Counted from the stretch's first letter, positions 1 to 5,451 are shown. The stretch is 5,451 nt of DNA from Robiginitomaculum sp. (GCA_021647805.1 JAKITZ010000173.1:1-5451), one strand, 5' to 3'. Notes: a model not told the origin generated them from the sequence alone. Made by a program: numbers and translations.

Positions 1-899
1 ATAGCCGGCTGATCAGCAAATGCAAAACTCTGAGGCGCAATATTGGCAATAAATGGCCCAAACGGAAATAGCGTGCCCGTCACCTGATTAAGCGGCTCAT
101 AACAAGCCATGCAAACCAACCAGCCAGCCACGGTCATATCAATGGAACGACTGCGATTTTCAGCCCAGCGTGACTCAATGCTATAACCCGCACCTGCGCA
201 GAGGGCATCCATAAACCACAATAATGACGATAACCACAGTAAAATCGCCATCAAGTTGTAGTCCTGAAAACCATCCGCCGAGAAACGGAGGGCGTTGTTC
301 ATATTTGCGTAAACTTGTACCACCATAAAAGGGATAAAGTAAGCACGCATGACCAGATTCAGTAAAACCTTTCTATTATATGGCTTTGACAAAACCGCAA
401 ACGGCCTGCGATGGCGACGCCACAGACCAAGACCAATCTGCTTAATGATATGAATAAAACGCACAGCTGGGTCGTAAAAATCCTCGATCCGAGACGCCTT
501 GAATATCAGCGTCAAAAGAAAGTAGGGCAACCCTGCAATCAGATAAAGTTCGAAAAAAACATCCAGAAACTGAACACTCTTATCGTAACGCTGGTAAAAC
601 GAGTGGCTCTGCAGAAATGTCAAACCGACAAACAGCACCACCATCCAGACAGCGTAACGCACCACGGCCCGCTGCAACAATGACAATAGACGGATATTGG
701 TATCGACATGAAACGCACTCAAACCGCGACACTGGCGAATAAAATTGGCAAGCCCCCACGACACAGCCAAACCAAAGATAGGCAGAAAAAACCACTCGTC
801 CAATTGACCCAAGGTTTTAAAACCCAGATAGGAAAAAAATGTCACCAAAATCGTCAACAGCACATAAATGTGCGGGGAAATATTGCCACTTGTTTTCAA
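1..899 (-). CDS. Polytopic membrane protein, probable isoprenylcysteine methyltransferase-like (3' end outside window)
   Basis: An uninterrupted minus-strand frame runs from an in-frame stop at 948-950 to the left window edge. I chose the TTG at 897-899, giving 299 residues. A GTG at 861-863 is an alternative, and no strong Shine-Dalgarno decides between them. The protein is very hydrophobic, with likely membrane segments near residues 11-27, 36-53, 79-96, 112-133, 178-197, 214-239 and 255-270. A basic loop lies around 160-177. The stretch WFMDALCAGAGY (228-239) followed by an arginine-rich loop and GWLVCMACYEP (259-269) resembles, from memory, the core of bacterial proteins annotated as protein-S-isoprenylcysteine O-methyltransferase-like. 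The SAM-binding, catalytic C-terminal part of that family would lie beyond the window, so methyltransferase activity cannot be confirmed here. That the frame is coding is well supported by its length and membrane pattern; the family name is tentative. It is transcribed divergently from the ttcA remnant. Confidence 0.72.
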   Translation of the reverse strand, partial: MKTSGNISPHIYVLLTILVTFFSYLGFKTLGQLDEWFFLPIFGLAVSWGLANFIRQCRGLSAFHVDTNIRLLSLLQRAVVRYAVWMVVLFVGLTFLQSHSFYQRYDKSVQFLDVFFELYLIAGLPYFLLTLIFKASRIEDFYDPAVRFIHIIKQIGLGLWRRHRRPFAVLSKPYNRKVLLNLVMRAYFIPFMVVQVYANMNNALRFSADGFQDYNLMAILLWLSSLLWFMDALCAGAGYSIESRWAENRSRSIDMTVAGWLVCMACYEPLNQVTGTLFPFGPFIANIAPQSFAFADQPA

Positions 900-1069
900 G
901 CTGAAAGATAGCCCTTGGAATGATATTGTAAGAATAGCAGCCTGGATTCAAGTACGGAAACAAGCACCCTGGCCCATCTTAACAAAAACCGACACGGCTC
1001 CGAAGTGATATACCCGCCGTAATATATTAAAATCCCTTCCCTTTGAACCACAAATCTCGGTGCATCCTC
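900..1069. other. Divergent intergenic region between membrane-protein gene and ttcA remnant
   Basis: These 170 bases hold the candidate promoter for the minus-strand gene (listed separately) and the leader of the ttcA remnant. On the plus strand there is an AT-rich TATATT at 1023-1028 and a TTAACA at 979-984, but they are not at promoter spacing from each other, so I call no ttcA promoter. No small gene, tRNA or terminator is evident. Confidence 0.5.
925..951 (-). promoter_or_regulatory. Candidate sigma-70 promoter for the membrane-protein gene
   Basis: Read on the minus strand, TTGAAT (946-951; 4 of 6 matches to TTGACA) is followed after 15 bp by TACAAT (925-930; 5 of 6 matches to TATAAT). 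The spacer is shorter than the usual 16-18 bp, which weakens the call. Transcription would start near 918, leaving a leader of about 20 nt before the TTG start at 899. This is inferred from consensus matching alone. Confidence 0.3.
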
Positions 1070-1474
1070 ATGAACGTCGCAAACAAACAACTGGCCAAGC
1101 TGGAAAAGAAACTGCTGCATTACACCGGCAAGGCCATTGCTGATTTCAATATGATCCAAAAAGGTGACCGGGTCATGCTCTGCCTGTCAGGGGGCAAAGA
1201 CAGTTTCACCCTGCTCTACCTGCTTAGCAAATTGCGCATTCGCAGCAATCATAAGTTTGAGTTATTTTCCTTCACTCTGGATCAAGGCCAGCCCGGCTGG
1301 GATGACACCAAGCTACGTGGCTGGCTGGAAACTCAAAACATCCCTTACGAGGTCTATAAACAAGACACCTATTCAGTCGTCATCGACAAAGTGCCCAAAA
1401 ATAAAACTTACTGTTCGCTTTGCTCACGCCTGCGACGGCGCGGCGAATGGTCGCCGAGGCGCGCTTGCGCCTAG
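1070..1474 (+). pseudogene. ttcA: Truncated tRNA 2-thiocytidine synthetase TtcA (N-terminal half only)
   Basis: TtcA is a cytosolic ATP-dependent enzyme with an Fe-S cluster that thiolates cytidine 32 of certain tRNAs. Visible hallmarks are AIADFNMI (22-29), the PP-loop ATP-pyrophosphatase motif SGGKDS (40-45), LDQGQPGW (70-77) and the first cysteine pair in CSLCSRLRR (115-123). E. coli TtcA has about 311 residues, whereas this frame has 134. After Arg123 (codon ends at 1438) the expected G-I-L/I-Y-R continuation is replaced by 11 unrelated residues ending in CA, then TAG. The GHHRDD region and the second CxxC, both needed for activity, are missing, and no frame before 1527 restores them. I start at ATG 1070 because it matches the family N-terminus; a TTG at 1043 in the same frame adds nine unlikely residues. 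No good Shine-Dalgarno is visible. It is almost certainly non-functional as it stands, unless the break is an assembly join. Confidence 0.9.
1441..1472. repeat. Two abutting perfect palindromes at the ttcA breakpoint
   Basis: CGGCGA-ATGG-TCGCCG (1441-1456) is followed without a gap by AGGCGC-GCTT-GCGCCT (1457-1472). Each is a perfect 6-bp stem with a 4-nt loop. Immediately upstream, 1427-1440 forms a weaker CGCC-N6-GGCG stem made mostly of native ttcA codons. The block is much GC-richer than the AT-rich spacer that follows. It begins within three bases of where TtcA homology ends (1438) and contains the premature stop. It could be a REP-like extragenic palindrome, the end of a mobile element, or a recombination scar. 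No T-run follows directly on either strand, so a classic Rho-independent terminator is not supported, though it might slow polymerase between the two convergent genes. Confidence 0.7.
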
Positions 1475-1527
1475 TTAATTATGCTTTTGTCTTACAGTAA
1501 ATCCGGCCACTAAAAATTTAACTTAAA

Positions 1528-2583
1528 TCAAATTTTCTTGCGGTTAACTTCACTGGCATCACGCCATAACCGCATTAAAGCATCAGGCAAATTATTTCTT
1601 GTGGCCTCTAAAAAAACCGTATTATCACTTAGCCCATTTTTCAACAGCTCGTATGCTTTTGGTAAATTGTGATATGGCATACGTGGGTACAAATGATGGG
1701 TTGCATGAAAGCGCAAGCCAACTGGCGCCCAAAGCGTAGTAATAATCGCATGACCGGGAACATCTACAGAATCAAGAAATTGCTCATCAAGGGATAATTG
1801 TTTTTCGCCGGGATTTCGATAAGCATGCGCTGCCAAGGTTCGCAAAGAATTAAGTAGGAAAATCAACACTGCAATGCCATACCATAGCAATAATGCCTTT
1901 ACGGGTAGCACTGCAAAATAAACCAGAGCTATTGCCGACCAACCATAGAAACAAGCGGCAAGTTCTTGTAAAAACCAGATAGTTTTGGGATCTTTGGCAC
2001 CGGGCATTGGCCGCACATAGGTAAGATCAATAGTCAAAGAAGAAAAGCTGCCCCAGACCAGCTGGCGCAATGGCGGTATAACCCACGATATCGGCCCTAA
2101 TATTAAAAACCGTAACACAAAAAAACCCGGCAAAATGAATATCAAAAACATATAACCAATAATGCCAAAAGGATTACCGGCGCCAAAGGGTAGGTATTCG
2201 CCATCTTCTTTGGTTCCATAAACATCATGGACATGGTGATGACGATGAACGCCATGATATGTAAATGCCGGTATCAACAGCGCGAACCCACACAAAACAT
2301 TCCAAACAAGGCGAAATAACTTAAAAGTCCCAGACTTCAAATGCGTCAATTCGTGGGTAAATAACACTGCCCGATAAAGAGCAAATGTAGATATAATAAT
2401 GCCTACAACACCAAAAAGGGAATTCCACGGGTTCAACAAAGCCAAAGCAAACCCAGCCCAACCAAACGATATAGAAAGCAAAAAATCGACCCAATATGTC
2501 TTTGGATCAGGTTTCATCAACCCGGCCACAAGTTTATTCGCCTCATTCATTGGAAACTTAACTGTTTCACGTAACTTGGTCAT
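1528..2583 (-). CDS. Membrane fatty acid desaturase family protein
   Basis: This is a 351-residue integral membrane di-iron protein of the fatty acid desaturase superfamily. The three histidine boxes are clear: HELTH (77-81), HGVHRHHH (110-117) and HATHH (293-297, followed by LYP). Extra histidines lie at 253 (LAAHAYRN) and 278 (VPGHAI). Hydrophobic spans lie near residues 33-50, 55-75, 93-107, 138-160, 208-226 and 229-245. Length and box spacing suit a full-length, intact enzyme. Such proteins introduce double bonds into acyl chains using O2 and an electron donor, but the superfamily also holds hydroxylases and ketolases, so the substrate is uncertain. ATG 2583 is preceded by AAGG at a spacing of about 9 nt, which supports this start. 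The gene lies 74 bp downstream of the glycosyltransferase on the same strand, so cotranscription is possible, although it has its own candidate promoter. It converges on the ttcA remnant across 53 bp with no clear terminator. Confidence 0.93.
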   Translation of the reverse strand: MTKLRETVKFPMNEANKLVAGLMKPDPKTYWVDFLLSISFGWAGFALALLNPWNSLFGVVGIIISTFALYRAVLFTHELTHLKSGTFKLFRLVWNVLCGFALLIPAFTYHGVHRHHHVHDVYGTKEDGEYLPFGAGNPFGIIGYMFLIFILPGFFVLRFLILGPISWVIPPLRQLVWGSFSSLTIDLTYVRPMPGAKDPKTIWFLQELAACFYGWSAIALVYFAVLPVKALLLWYGIAVLIFLLNSLRTLAAHAYRNPGEKQLSLDEQFLDSVDVPGHAIITTLWAPVGLRFHATHHLYPRMPYHNLPKAYELLKNGLSDNTVFLEATRNNLPDALMRLWRDASEVNRKKI

Positions 2584-2617
2584 TTATGAAGCCTTGGGTT
2601 TTATGAAGTTTCCAGCG

Positions 2618-2646
2618 ATTTTACGAGGTTTATCCAACCATCGCAA
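2618..2646 (-). promoter_or_regulatory. Candidate sigma-70 promoter for the desaturase gene
   Basis: On the minus strand TTGCGA (2641-2646; 4 of 6 to consensus) is separated by exactly 17 bp from TAAAAT (2618-2623; 5 of 6). Transcription would start near 2611, giving a leader of about 28 nt that contains the AAGG ribosome-binding sequence before ATG 2583. The -35 box falls inside the small hairpin at 2636-2651. The same -35 hexamer and spacer length occur at the glycosyltransferase promoter. This is a consensus match only, without experimental support. Confidence 0.45.
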
Positions 2647-2651
2647 TGGTT
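2636..2651. repeat. Small inverted repeat between glycosyltransferase and desaturase genes
   Basis: AACCAT-CGCA-ATGGTT is a perfect 6-bp stem with a 4-nt loop, located 6 bp after the glycosyltransferase stop codon (2658-2660). No T-run follows on the minus strand, so it is unlikely to terminate transcription fully, and read-through into the desaturase is plausible. Because it overlaps the candidate -35 box it could instead be an operator. The role is unproven, and a palindrome of this size can arise by chance. Confidence 0.3.
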
Positions 2652-2657
2652 TTGCAA

Positions 2658-4385
2658 TCACTTACATTGTCGCATGGTAAATATATGCACGCTTAAACAA
2701 TCGCCACGCGAATAATTATAACCACGAAATGGCGGTACTACAGCTATCGGACACAAATCATCTACTTGCTTGATAGTGTTCAAAAGCTCTCCAAGTTGAT
2801 GATCTTGATTAGCTTGAAGAGATTGCTCAAGGCAATTTTCCAGTGAATAAACGATCACTGATGGTTGGTATTGTTGATATTTAGCAAAAGCATTTTCATC
2901 ACCAGTCATAATCGTATCGGTACCCAGAGCAAAAACCAAGCTTGGTTCGGTATAATTAACCGACATAACGTCTGATGATTTCAAATCAGAAAACCTCGGA
3001 TGCAAACCCCTTTTAGCAAGTGAGTTACTGATATTAGTGCTAGTTTTAACCAATGGAAGGCTCGGGACTATTAAGGTTCGCAAACTAATATGCCATGATA
3101 AACCAGCCGTAATTGCTAGCAGTAATGCAAAAGAAATTTGATTTCTTATTGCGAATAGCACCACCATAATTGATGCAGAAACTAGTATAGCAACAACAAT
3201 CCAAGTAACAATCCAAGTAACAATCCAGGATTCCCAAACCCCAAGACTCTCATCTGATTGCAAATAGAAAATCGCAGCAACAACCAACAAGGGCGTTAAC
3301 ATTGCCAAACCAGTTGAGATATTTTTTAACCAACGAAATTCCGCCAAATGCTGCAAACCAAGTCCGCAGATCAAAGCGATCGCCGGATATACCAATAATG
3401 GATAATGCACTAATTTAGTTGGTACTAATTCCAGCACTAAGAAGAACGGAACTGCCCAAGCAATTAAGAATTTAGTGTCGGAGCCTGTTTGTAGTTTTTG
3501 CCGTATTTGCCAGCTTTTGAATACTCCCGGCAATAAGAAGAAACTGGCCGGGAAGATAGTAAACACCAGCAATAACGTATAATAGCCCGGTGGCGCACCA
3601 TGATGTTCTTTACCGCCGGCAATTTTAGCAGCAAAATCACCACCCAAAGCATCACGAAGAAACGCACCATCTGTTGCTTGCTGGATTGCCCAAAGCCAAG
3701 GCAAAACAATAGCTATGGCCAATAATGGCCCCCACCAGACCAGCAATGGTCGCAACCAATTTGCTTTTCGTTCCCAAACGAACAGCGCCCCTAGCGTCAA
3801 TATCACTAAAGCCGGCCCCAACGGGCCTTTGATCAAGATGCTTAAGCCCATTGCTACCCAGAACAACAACGCCGCACCGCGAAAACTGCCATAGCGCAAA
3901 GCAGCCAACACTGCCATCATCAATGTTGTACTGGCTAATAAAACCGCGTCGGTTCTGGCAATGCCAACTTCTGTGCCAAACAACGCCGAAACCGCTAACA
4001 AGGCTGCGCCAGTAAAAGCTGCTTGGCGGCCAACCAAATAGCAGCCCGCCAAATATGTAGCCACTGCCGCTAGTATTGCCGCCAGTAGTGACGGAATGCG
4101 ATACGCCCATATTTCTCTAGCCTGCACATCGGAGAACACTTTAACCGACAAAGCTTGCGCCCAATAAATCCCGACCGGTTTTTTATTACGGGCTTCATCT
4201 TGGAACCTAATATTTACATAATCACCAGTTTCCAGCATCTGGGTGGCGGCCTGAGCAAACCTAGCTTCATCACGATCGAGCACCGGCATGGTGAAAACCC
4301 CCGCCGCCGCTGCAAGAAAAGCTAACAAAGCGATGATCAGCATGTGCCTGGTTTTTTCTGTGGCTTTCGGTATTGCAAATTTCAT
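2658..4385 (-). CDS. ArnT-like polytopic glycosyltransferase (PMT/GT-C superfamily)
   Basis: This is a 575-residue inner-membrane protein of the GT-C superfamily that contains ArnT and protein O-mannosyltransferases. These enzymes move a sugar from a polyprenyl-phosphate carrier to an acceptor on the periplasmic side. Diagnostic features are a first membrane segment (about 14-33) followed by PVLDRDEARFAQA, whose acidic DRDE (37-40) matches the conserved acidic motif of the first periplasmic loop. Next come NKKP (67-70) with IYWAQA, ARTDA (143-147) and LIKGP (184-188). Many further hydrophobic spans follow to about residue 440, then a more polar tail of about 130 residues, presumably periplasmic. 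Length is close to ArnT (about 550). Donor and acceptor are unknown: in enteric bacteria ArnT puts aminoarabinose on lipid A, but no arn genes are visible here, so I give no symbol. I start at ATG 4385, with GGAA about 8 nt upstream; an adjacent GTG at 4388 would add one residue. It diverges from carB and precedes the desaturase. Confidence 0.9.
   Translation of the reverse strand: MKFAIPKATEKTRHMLIIALLAFLAAAAGVFTMPVLDRDEARFAQAATQMLETGDYVNIRFQDEARNKKPVGIYWAQALSVKVFSDVQAREIWAYRIPSLLAAILAAVATYLAGCYLVGRQAAFTGAALLAVSALFGTEVGIARTDAVLLASTTLMMAVLAALRYGSFRGAALLFWVAMGLSILIKGPLGPALVILTLGALFVWERKANWLRPLLVWWGPLLAIAIVLPWLWAIQQATDGAFLRDALGGDFAAKIAGGKEHHGAPPGYYTLLLVFTIFPASFFLLPGVFKSWQIRQKLQTGSDTKFLIAWAVPFFLVLELVPTKLVHYPLLVYPAIALICGLGLQHLAEFRWLKNISTGLAMLTPLLVVAAIFYLQSDESLGVWESWIVTWIVTWIVVAILVSASIMVVLFAIRNQISFALLLAITAGLSWHISLRTLIVPSLPLVKTSTNISNSLAKRGLHPRFSDLKSSDVMSVNYTEPSLVFALGTDTIMTGDENAFAKYQQYQPSVIVYSLENCLEQSLQANQDHQLGELLNTIKQVDDLCPIAVVPPFRGYNYSRGDCLSVHIFTMRQCK
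3197..3229 (-). repeat. In-frame 12-bp tandem repeat inside the glycosyltransferase gene
   Basis: The 12-bp unit CAATCCAAGTAA (plus-strand reading) occurs at 3197-3208 and 3209-3220, followed by a partial copy at 3221-3229. On the coding strand this gives WIVT-WIVT-WIV at about residues 386-396, within a hydrophobic span in the C-terminal half of the protein. Because the unit is a multiple of three, gain or loss of copies would change the length of this span by four residues without breaking the frame. The identical nucleotide copies suggest recent slippage duplication. Confidence 0.9.
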
Positions 4386-4412
4386 CACTGTTTCCGATAC
4401 AAATTATTGCAA

Positions 4413-4418
4413 TATAAT
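4413..4418 (+). promoter_or_regulatory. Candidate -10 box for carB
   Basis: A perfect TATAAT lies in the 135-bp divergent region upstream of carB. The best-placed -35 sequences (TTTCCG at 16-bp or GTTTCC at 17-bp spacing) are poor matches, so activity would need an activator or another element. If used, it would give carB a leader of about 100 nt. The same bases form the -10 of the divergent minus-strand promoter, which may be their only role. No arginine- or pyrimidine-responsive leader structure was recognised by eye. Confidence 0.3.
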
Positions 4419-4442
4419 AACGTGGTTGAAACAAAGTCGCAA
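4414..4442 (-). promoter_or_regulatory. Candidate sigma-70 promoter for the ArnT-like gene
   Basis: On the minus strand TTGCGA (4437-4442; 4 of 6) is followed after 17 bp by TATTAT (4414-4419; 5 of 6). Transcription would start near 4407, about 20 nt before the start codon at 4385. The -10 box overlaps a perfect TATAAT on the opposite strand (4413-4418), so the two divergent genes may compete for polymerase. The call rests on consensus matching. Confidence 0.5.
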
Positions 4443-4512
4443 TCAGTTGTCGATTTATCAAATTCTCTCTTGGCTAATCTTCTTCATAAAGCTAAACACT
4501 GTCAACTTGGAC

Positions 4513-4517
4513 AAGGG
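4513..4517 (+). promoter_or_regulatory. Ribosome-binding site of carB
   Basis: AAGGG ends 6 nt before ATG 4524, a good Shine-Dalgarno match at near-optimal spacing. It fixes the carB start, in agreement with the conserved N-terminus. Confidence 0.75.
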
Positions 4518-4523
4518 TTTATC

Positions 4524-5451
4524 ATGCCAAAACGCGACGACATTTCGTCCATTCTGATTATCGGTGCCGGACCAATAGTAATTGGTCAGGCTTGTGAGTT
4601 TGATTATTCGGGGGTGCAAGCTTGCAAAGCCTTGCGCGAAGAGGGTTATCGGGTGATCCTGATTAACTCTAATCCGGCAACCATTATGACCGATCCGGAC
4701 ATGGCAGATGCTACTTATATCGAGCCTATAACCCCTGAAATGGTCGCCAAGGTAATTGCCAAAGAGCGACCAGATGCTTTGCTGCCGACCATGGGCGGAC
4801 AAACGGCTCTTAACACGGCGCTTTCTTTGAATCGCGATGGCACACTAGAAAAATACGGTGTCGAAATGATCGGGGCAAAAGCTGGAGCCATAGACAAGGC
4901 CGAAGATCGAGATTTGTTCCGCACGGCCATGAAAAAAATTGGATTAGAAACCCCAAAATCCCGATTAGCTCACAATATAGAAGAAGCCGAAACAGCGTTT
5001 GCAGCAATTGGTTTGCCGGCGATTATACGCCCTAGCTTTACCCTTGGCGGCACTGGCGGCGGTATTGCCTATAATCGCCAAGAATTTTACCAAATAGTCA
5101 GCTCTGGACTTGAAGCATCTCCCACCACCGAAGTTTTGATCGAAGAAAGCATTGTCGGCTGGAAAGAGTTTGAAATGGAAGTTGTTCGCGACAAAGCGGA
5201 TAATTGCATCATCATTTGCGCCATTGAGAACATTGATCCGATGGGCGTTCATACCGGCGATAGCATCACTGTTGCCCCGGCTTTGACCGTGAGCGACCGT
5301 GAATATCAGATGATGCGTAATGCCTCGATTGATGTTCTGCGCGAGATCGGCATCGAAACCGGTGGCTCGAATGTGCAGTTTGCGGTTAACCCCAAAGATG
5401 GCCGCTTGGTGGTTATCGAGATGAACCCAAGGGTCTCGCGTTCTTCGGCTT
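4524..5451 (+). CDS. carB: Carbamoyl phosphate synthase large subunit CarB (5' part, continues past window)
   Basis: CarB is the cytosolic synthetase subunit that makes carbamoyl phosphate from bicarbonate, ammonia (supplied by CarA from glutamine) and two ATP, feeding arginine and pyrimidine synthesis. The window holds 309 codons of an enzyme that normally has about 1,070 residues: most of the N-terminal carboxyphosphate half. Visible are GAGPIVIGQACEFDYSG (14-30), the ATP-grasp glycine-rich loop in RPSFTLGGTGGGIAYN (169-184), ENIDPMGVHTGDS (235-246) and VIEMNPRVSRSSA (297-309). Residues known as catalytic or ATP-binding in E. coli fall at identical numbers: Arg129, Arg169, Glu215, His243, Asn283, Gln285, Glu299, Asn301 and Arg303. 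There are thus no net indels and the fragment looks functional. The start is fixed by AAGGG and the conserved N-terminus. Unusually, carA is not immediately upstream; a divergent glycosyltransferase gene occupies that place, so carB must use its own promoter. Confidence 0.97.
   Translation, partial: MPKRDDISSILIIGAGPIVIGQACEFDYSGVQACKALREEGYRVILINSNPATIMTDPDMADATYIEPITPEMVAKVIAKERPDALLPTMGGQTALNTALSLNRDGTLEKYGVEMIGAKAGAIDKAEDRDLFRTAMKKIGLETPKSRLAHNIEEAETAFAAIGLPAIIRPSFTLGGTGGGIAYNRQEFYQIVSSGLEASPTTEVLIEESIVGWKEFEMEVVRDKADNCIIICAIENIDPMGVHTGDSITVAPALTVSDREYQMMRNASIDVLREIGIETGGSNVQFAVNPKDGRLVVIEMNPRVSRSSA

Noticed and set aside
411..911. Plus-strand open frames at 411-683 and 708-911
   Set aside because: They lie antisense to the continuous membrane-protein frame. 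Their products are lysine/glutamine/histidine-rich with no domain pattern, as expected of the complement of a hydrophobic gene.
1043..1069. TTG 1043 as the ttcA start
   Set aside because: It adds nine residues not seen in the family. ATG 1070 gives the expected short N-terminus before the conserved NFM-type region.
1164..1478. Second plus-strand frame overlapping ttcA
   Set aside because: It is an alternate frame of the same DNA. The PP-loop and CxxC motifs belong to the frame starting at 1070.
1427..1480. Rac-type prophage attachment core or integron attC site
   Set aside because: The Rac core lies near the ttcA 5' end, not at this codon. The GTTRRRY/RYYYAAC pair of an attC site is not present (GTTAATT fails the consensus), and no integrase is in the window.
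1457..1496. Rho-independent terminator at the second palindrome
   Set aside because: The stem is strong, but the bases right after it (AGTTAATTATG) are not a T-run; the nearest TTTT comes about 12 nt later. The opposite strand also lacks one.
1438..1500. A simple frameshift or sequencing error in ttcA
   Set aside because: No frame after 1438 restores the expected G-I-L/I-Y-R sequence or the GHHRDD motif before the desaturase gene begins, so the 3' half is absent.
1513..1536. AAAATTT/AAATTTT inverted repeat at the end of the desaturase gene
   Set aside because: The stem is purely A/T with a 10-nt loop, too weak for a terminator and likely to occur by chance in AT-rich spacer.
4458..5252. Minus-strand open frames opposite carB
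   Set aside because: carB is unmistakable on the plus strand with all its motifs; the opposite frames are shadows without recognisable features.

Overview
This 5.45 kb window looks like chromosomal DNA from a proteobacterium, most likely a gammaproteobacterium. The clues are a TtcA-type tRNA thiolase fragment and a CarB whose first 309 residues keep E. coli catalytic residue numbering without indels. Composition is moderate: hand counts of three 60-base lines gave 40, 48 and 53 % GC. The genus cannot be named from what is visible.

Layout. (1) Positions 1-899, minus strand: the N-terminal 299 residues of a polytopic membrane protein, probably of the isoprenylcysteine-methyltransferase-like group; its C-terminus lies outside the window. 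(2) Positions 900-1069: a divergent intergenic region. (3) Positions 1070-1474, plus strand: a broken ttcA. The PP-loop half is intact, but homology ends abruptly after codon 123 (about position 1438), just past the first CxxC. The frame then runs through two abutting perfect palindromes into a stop. (4) Positions 1528-2583 and 2658-4385, minus strand: a three-histidine-box fatty acid desaturase and an ArnT/PMT-type polytopic glycosyltransferase. (5) Positions 4389-4523: a compact divergent promoter region. (6) Positions 4524-5451, plus strand: carB (carbamoyl phosphate synthase large subunit), cut by the right edge, with no carA upstream.

How it fits together. The desaturase and the glycosyltransferase are both membrane enzymes that act on lipids or lipid-linked substrates. 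They share strand and close spacing, so they may form a small envelope-modification unit. Each also has its own candidate sigma-70 promoter with the same -35 hexamer (TTGCGA), a 17-bp spacer and a similar AACCWCGT word before the -10. The glycosyltransferase promoter overlaps a perfect TATAAT on the opposite strand that may serve carB.

The main anomaly is the ttcA breakpoint with its palindrome cluster. With the absence of carA next to carB, it suggests a past rearrangement, insertion or deletion between the ttcA and car neighbourhoods, or possibly an assembly join. I found no integrase, transposase, CRISPR array, tRNA or rRNA. I do not see convincing evidence of a wholly new biological system.
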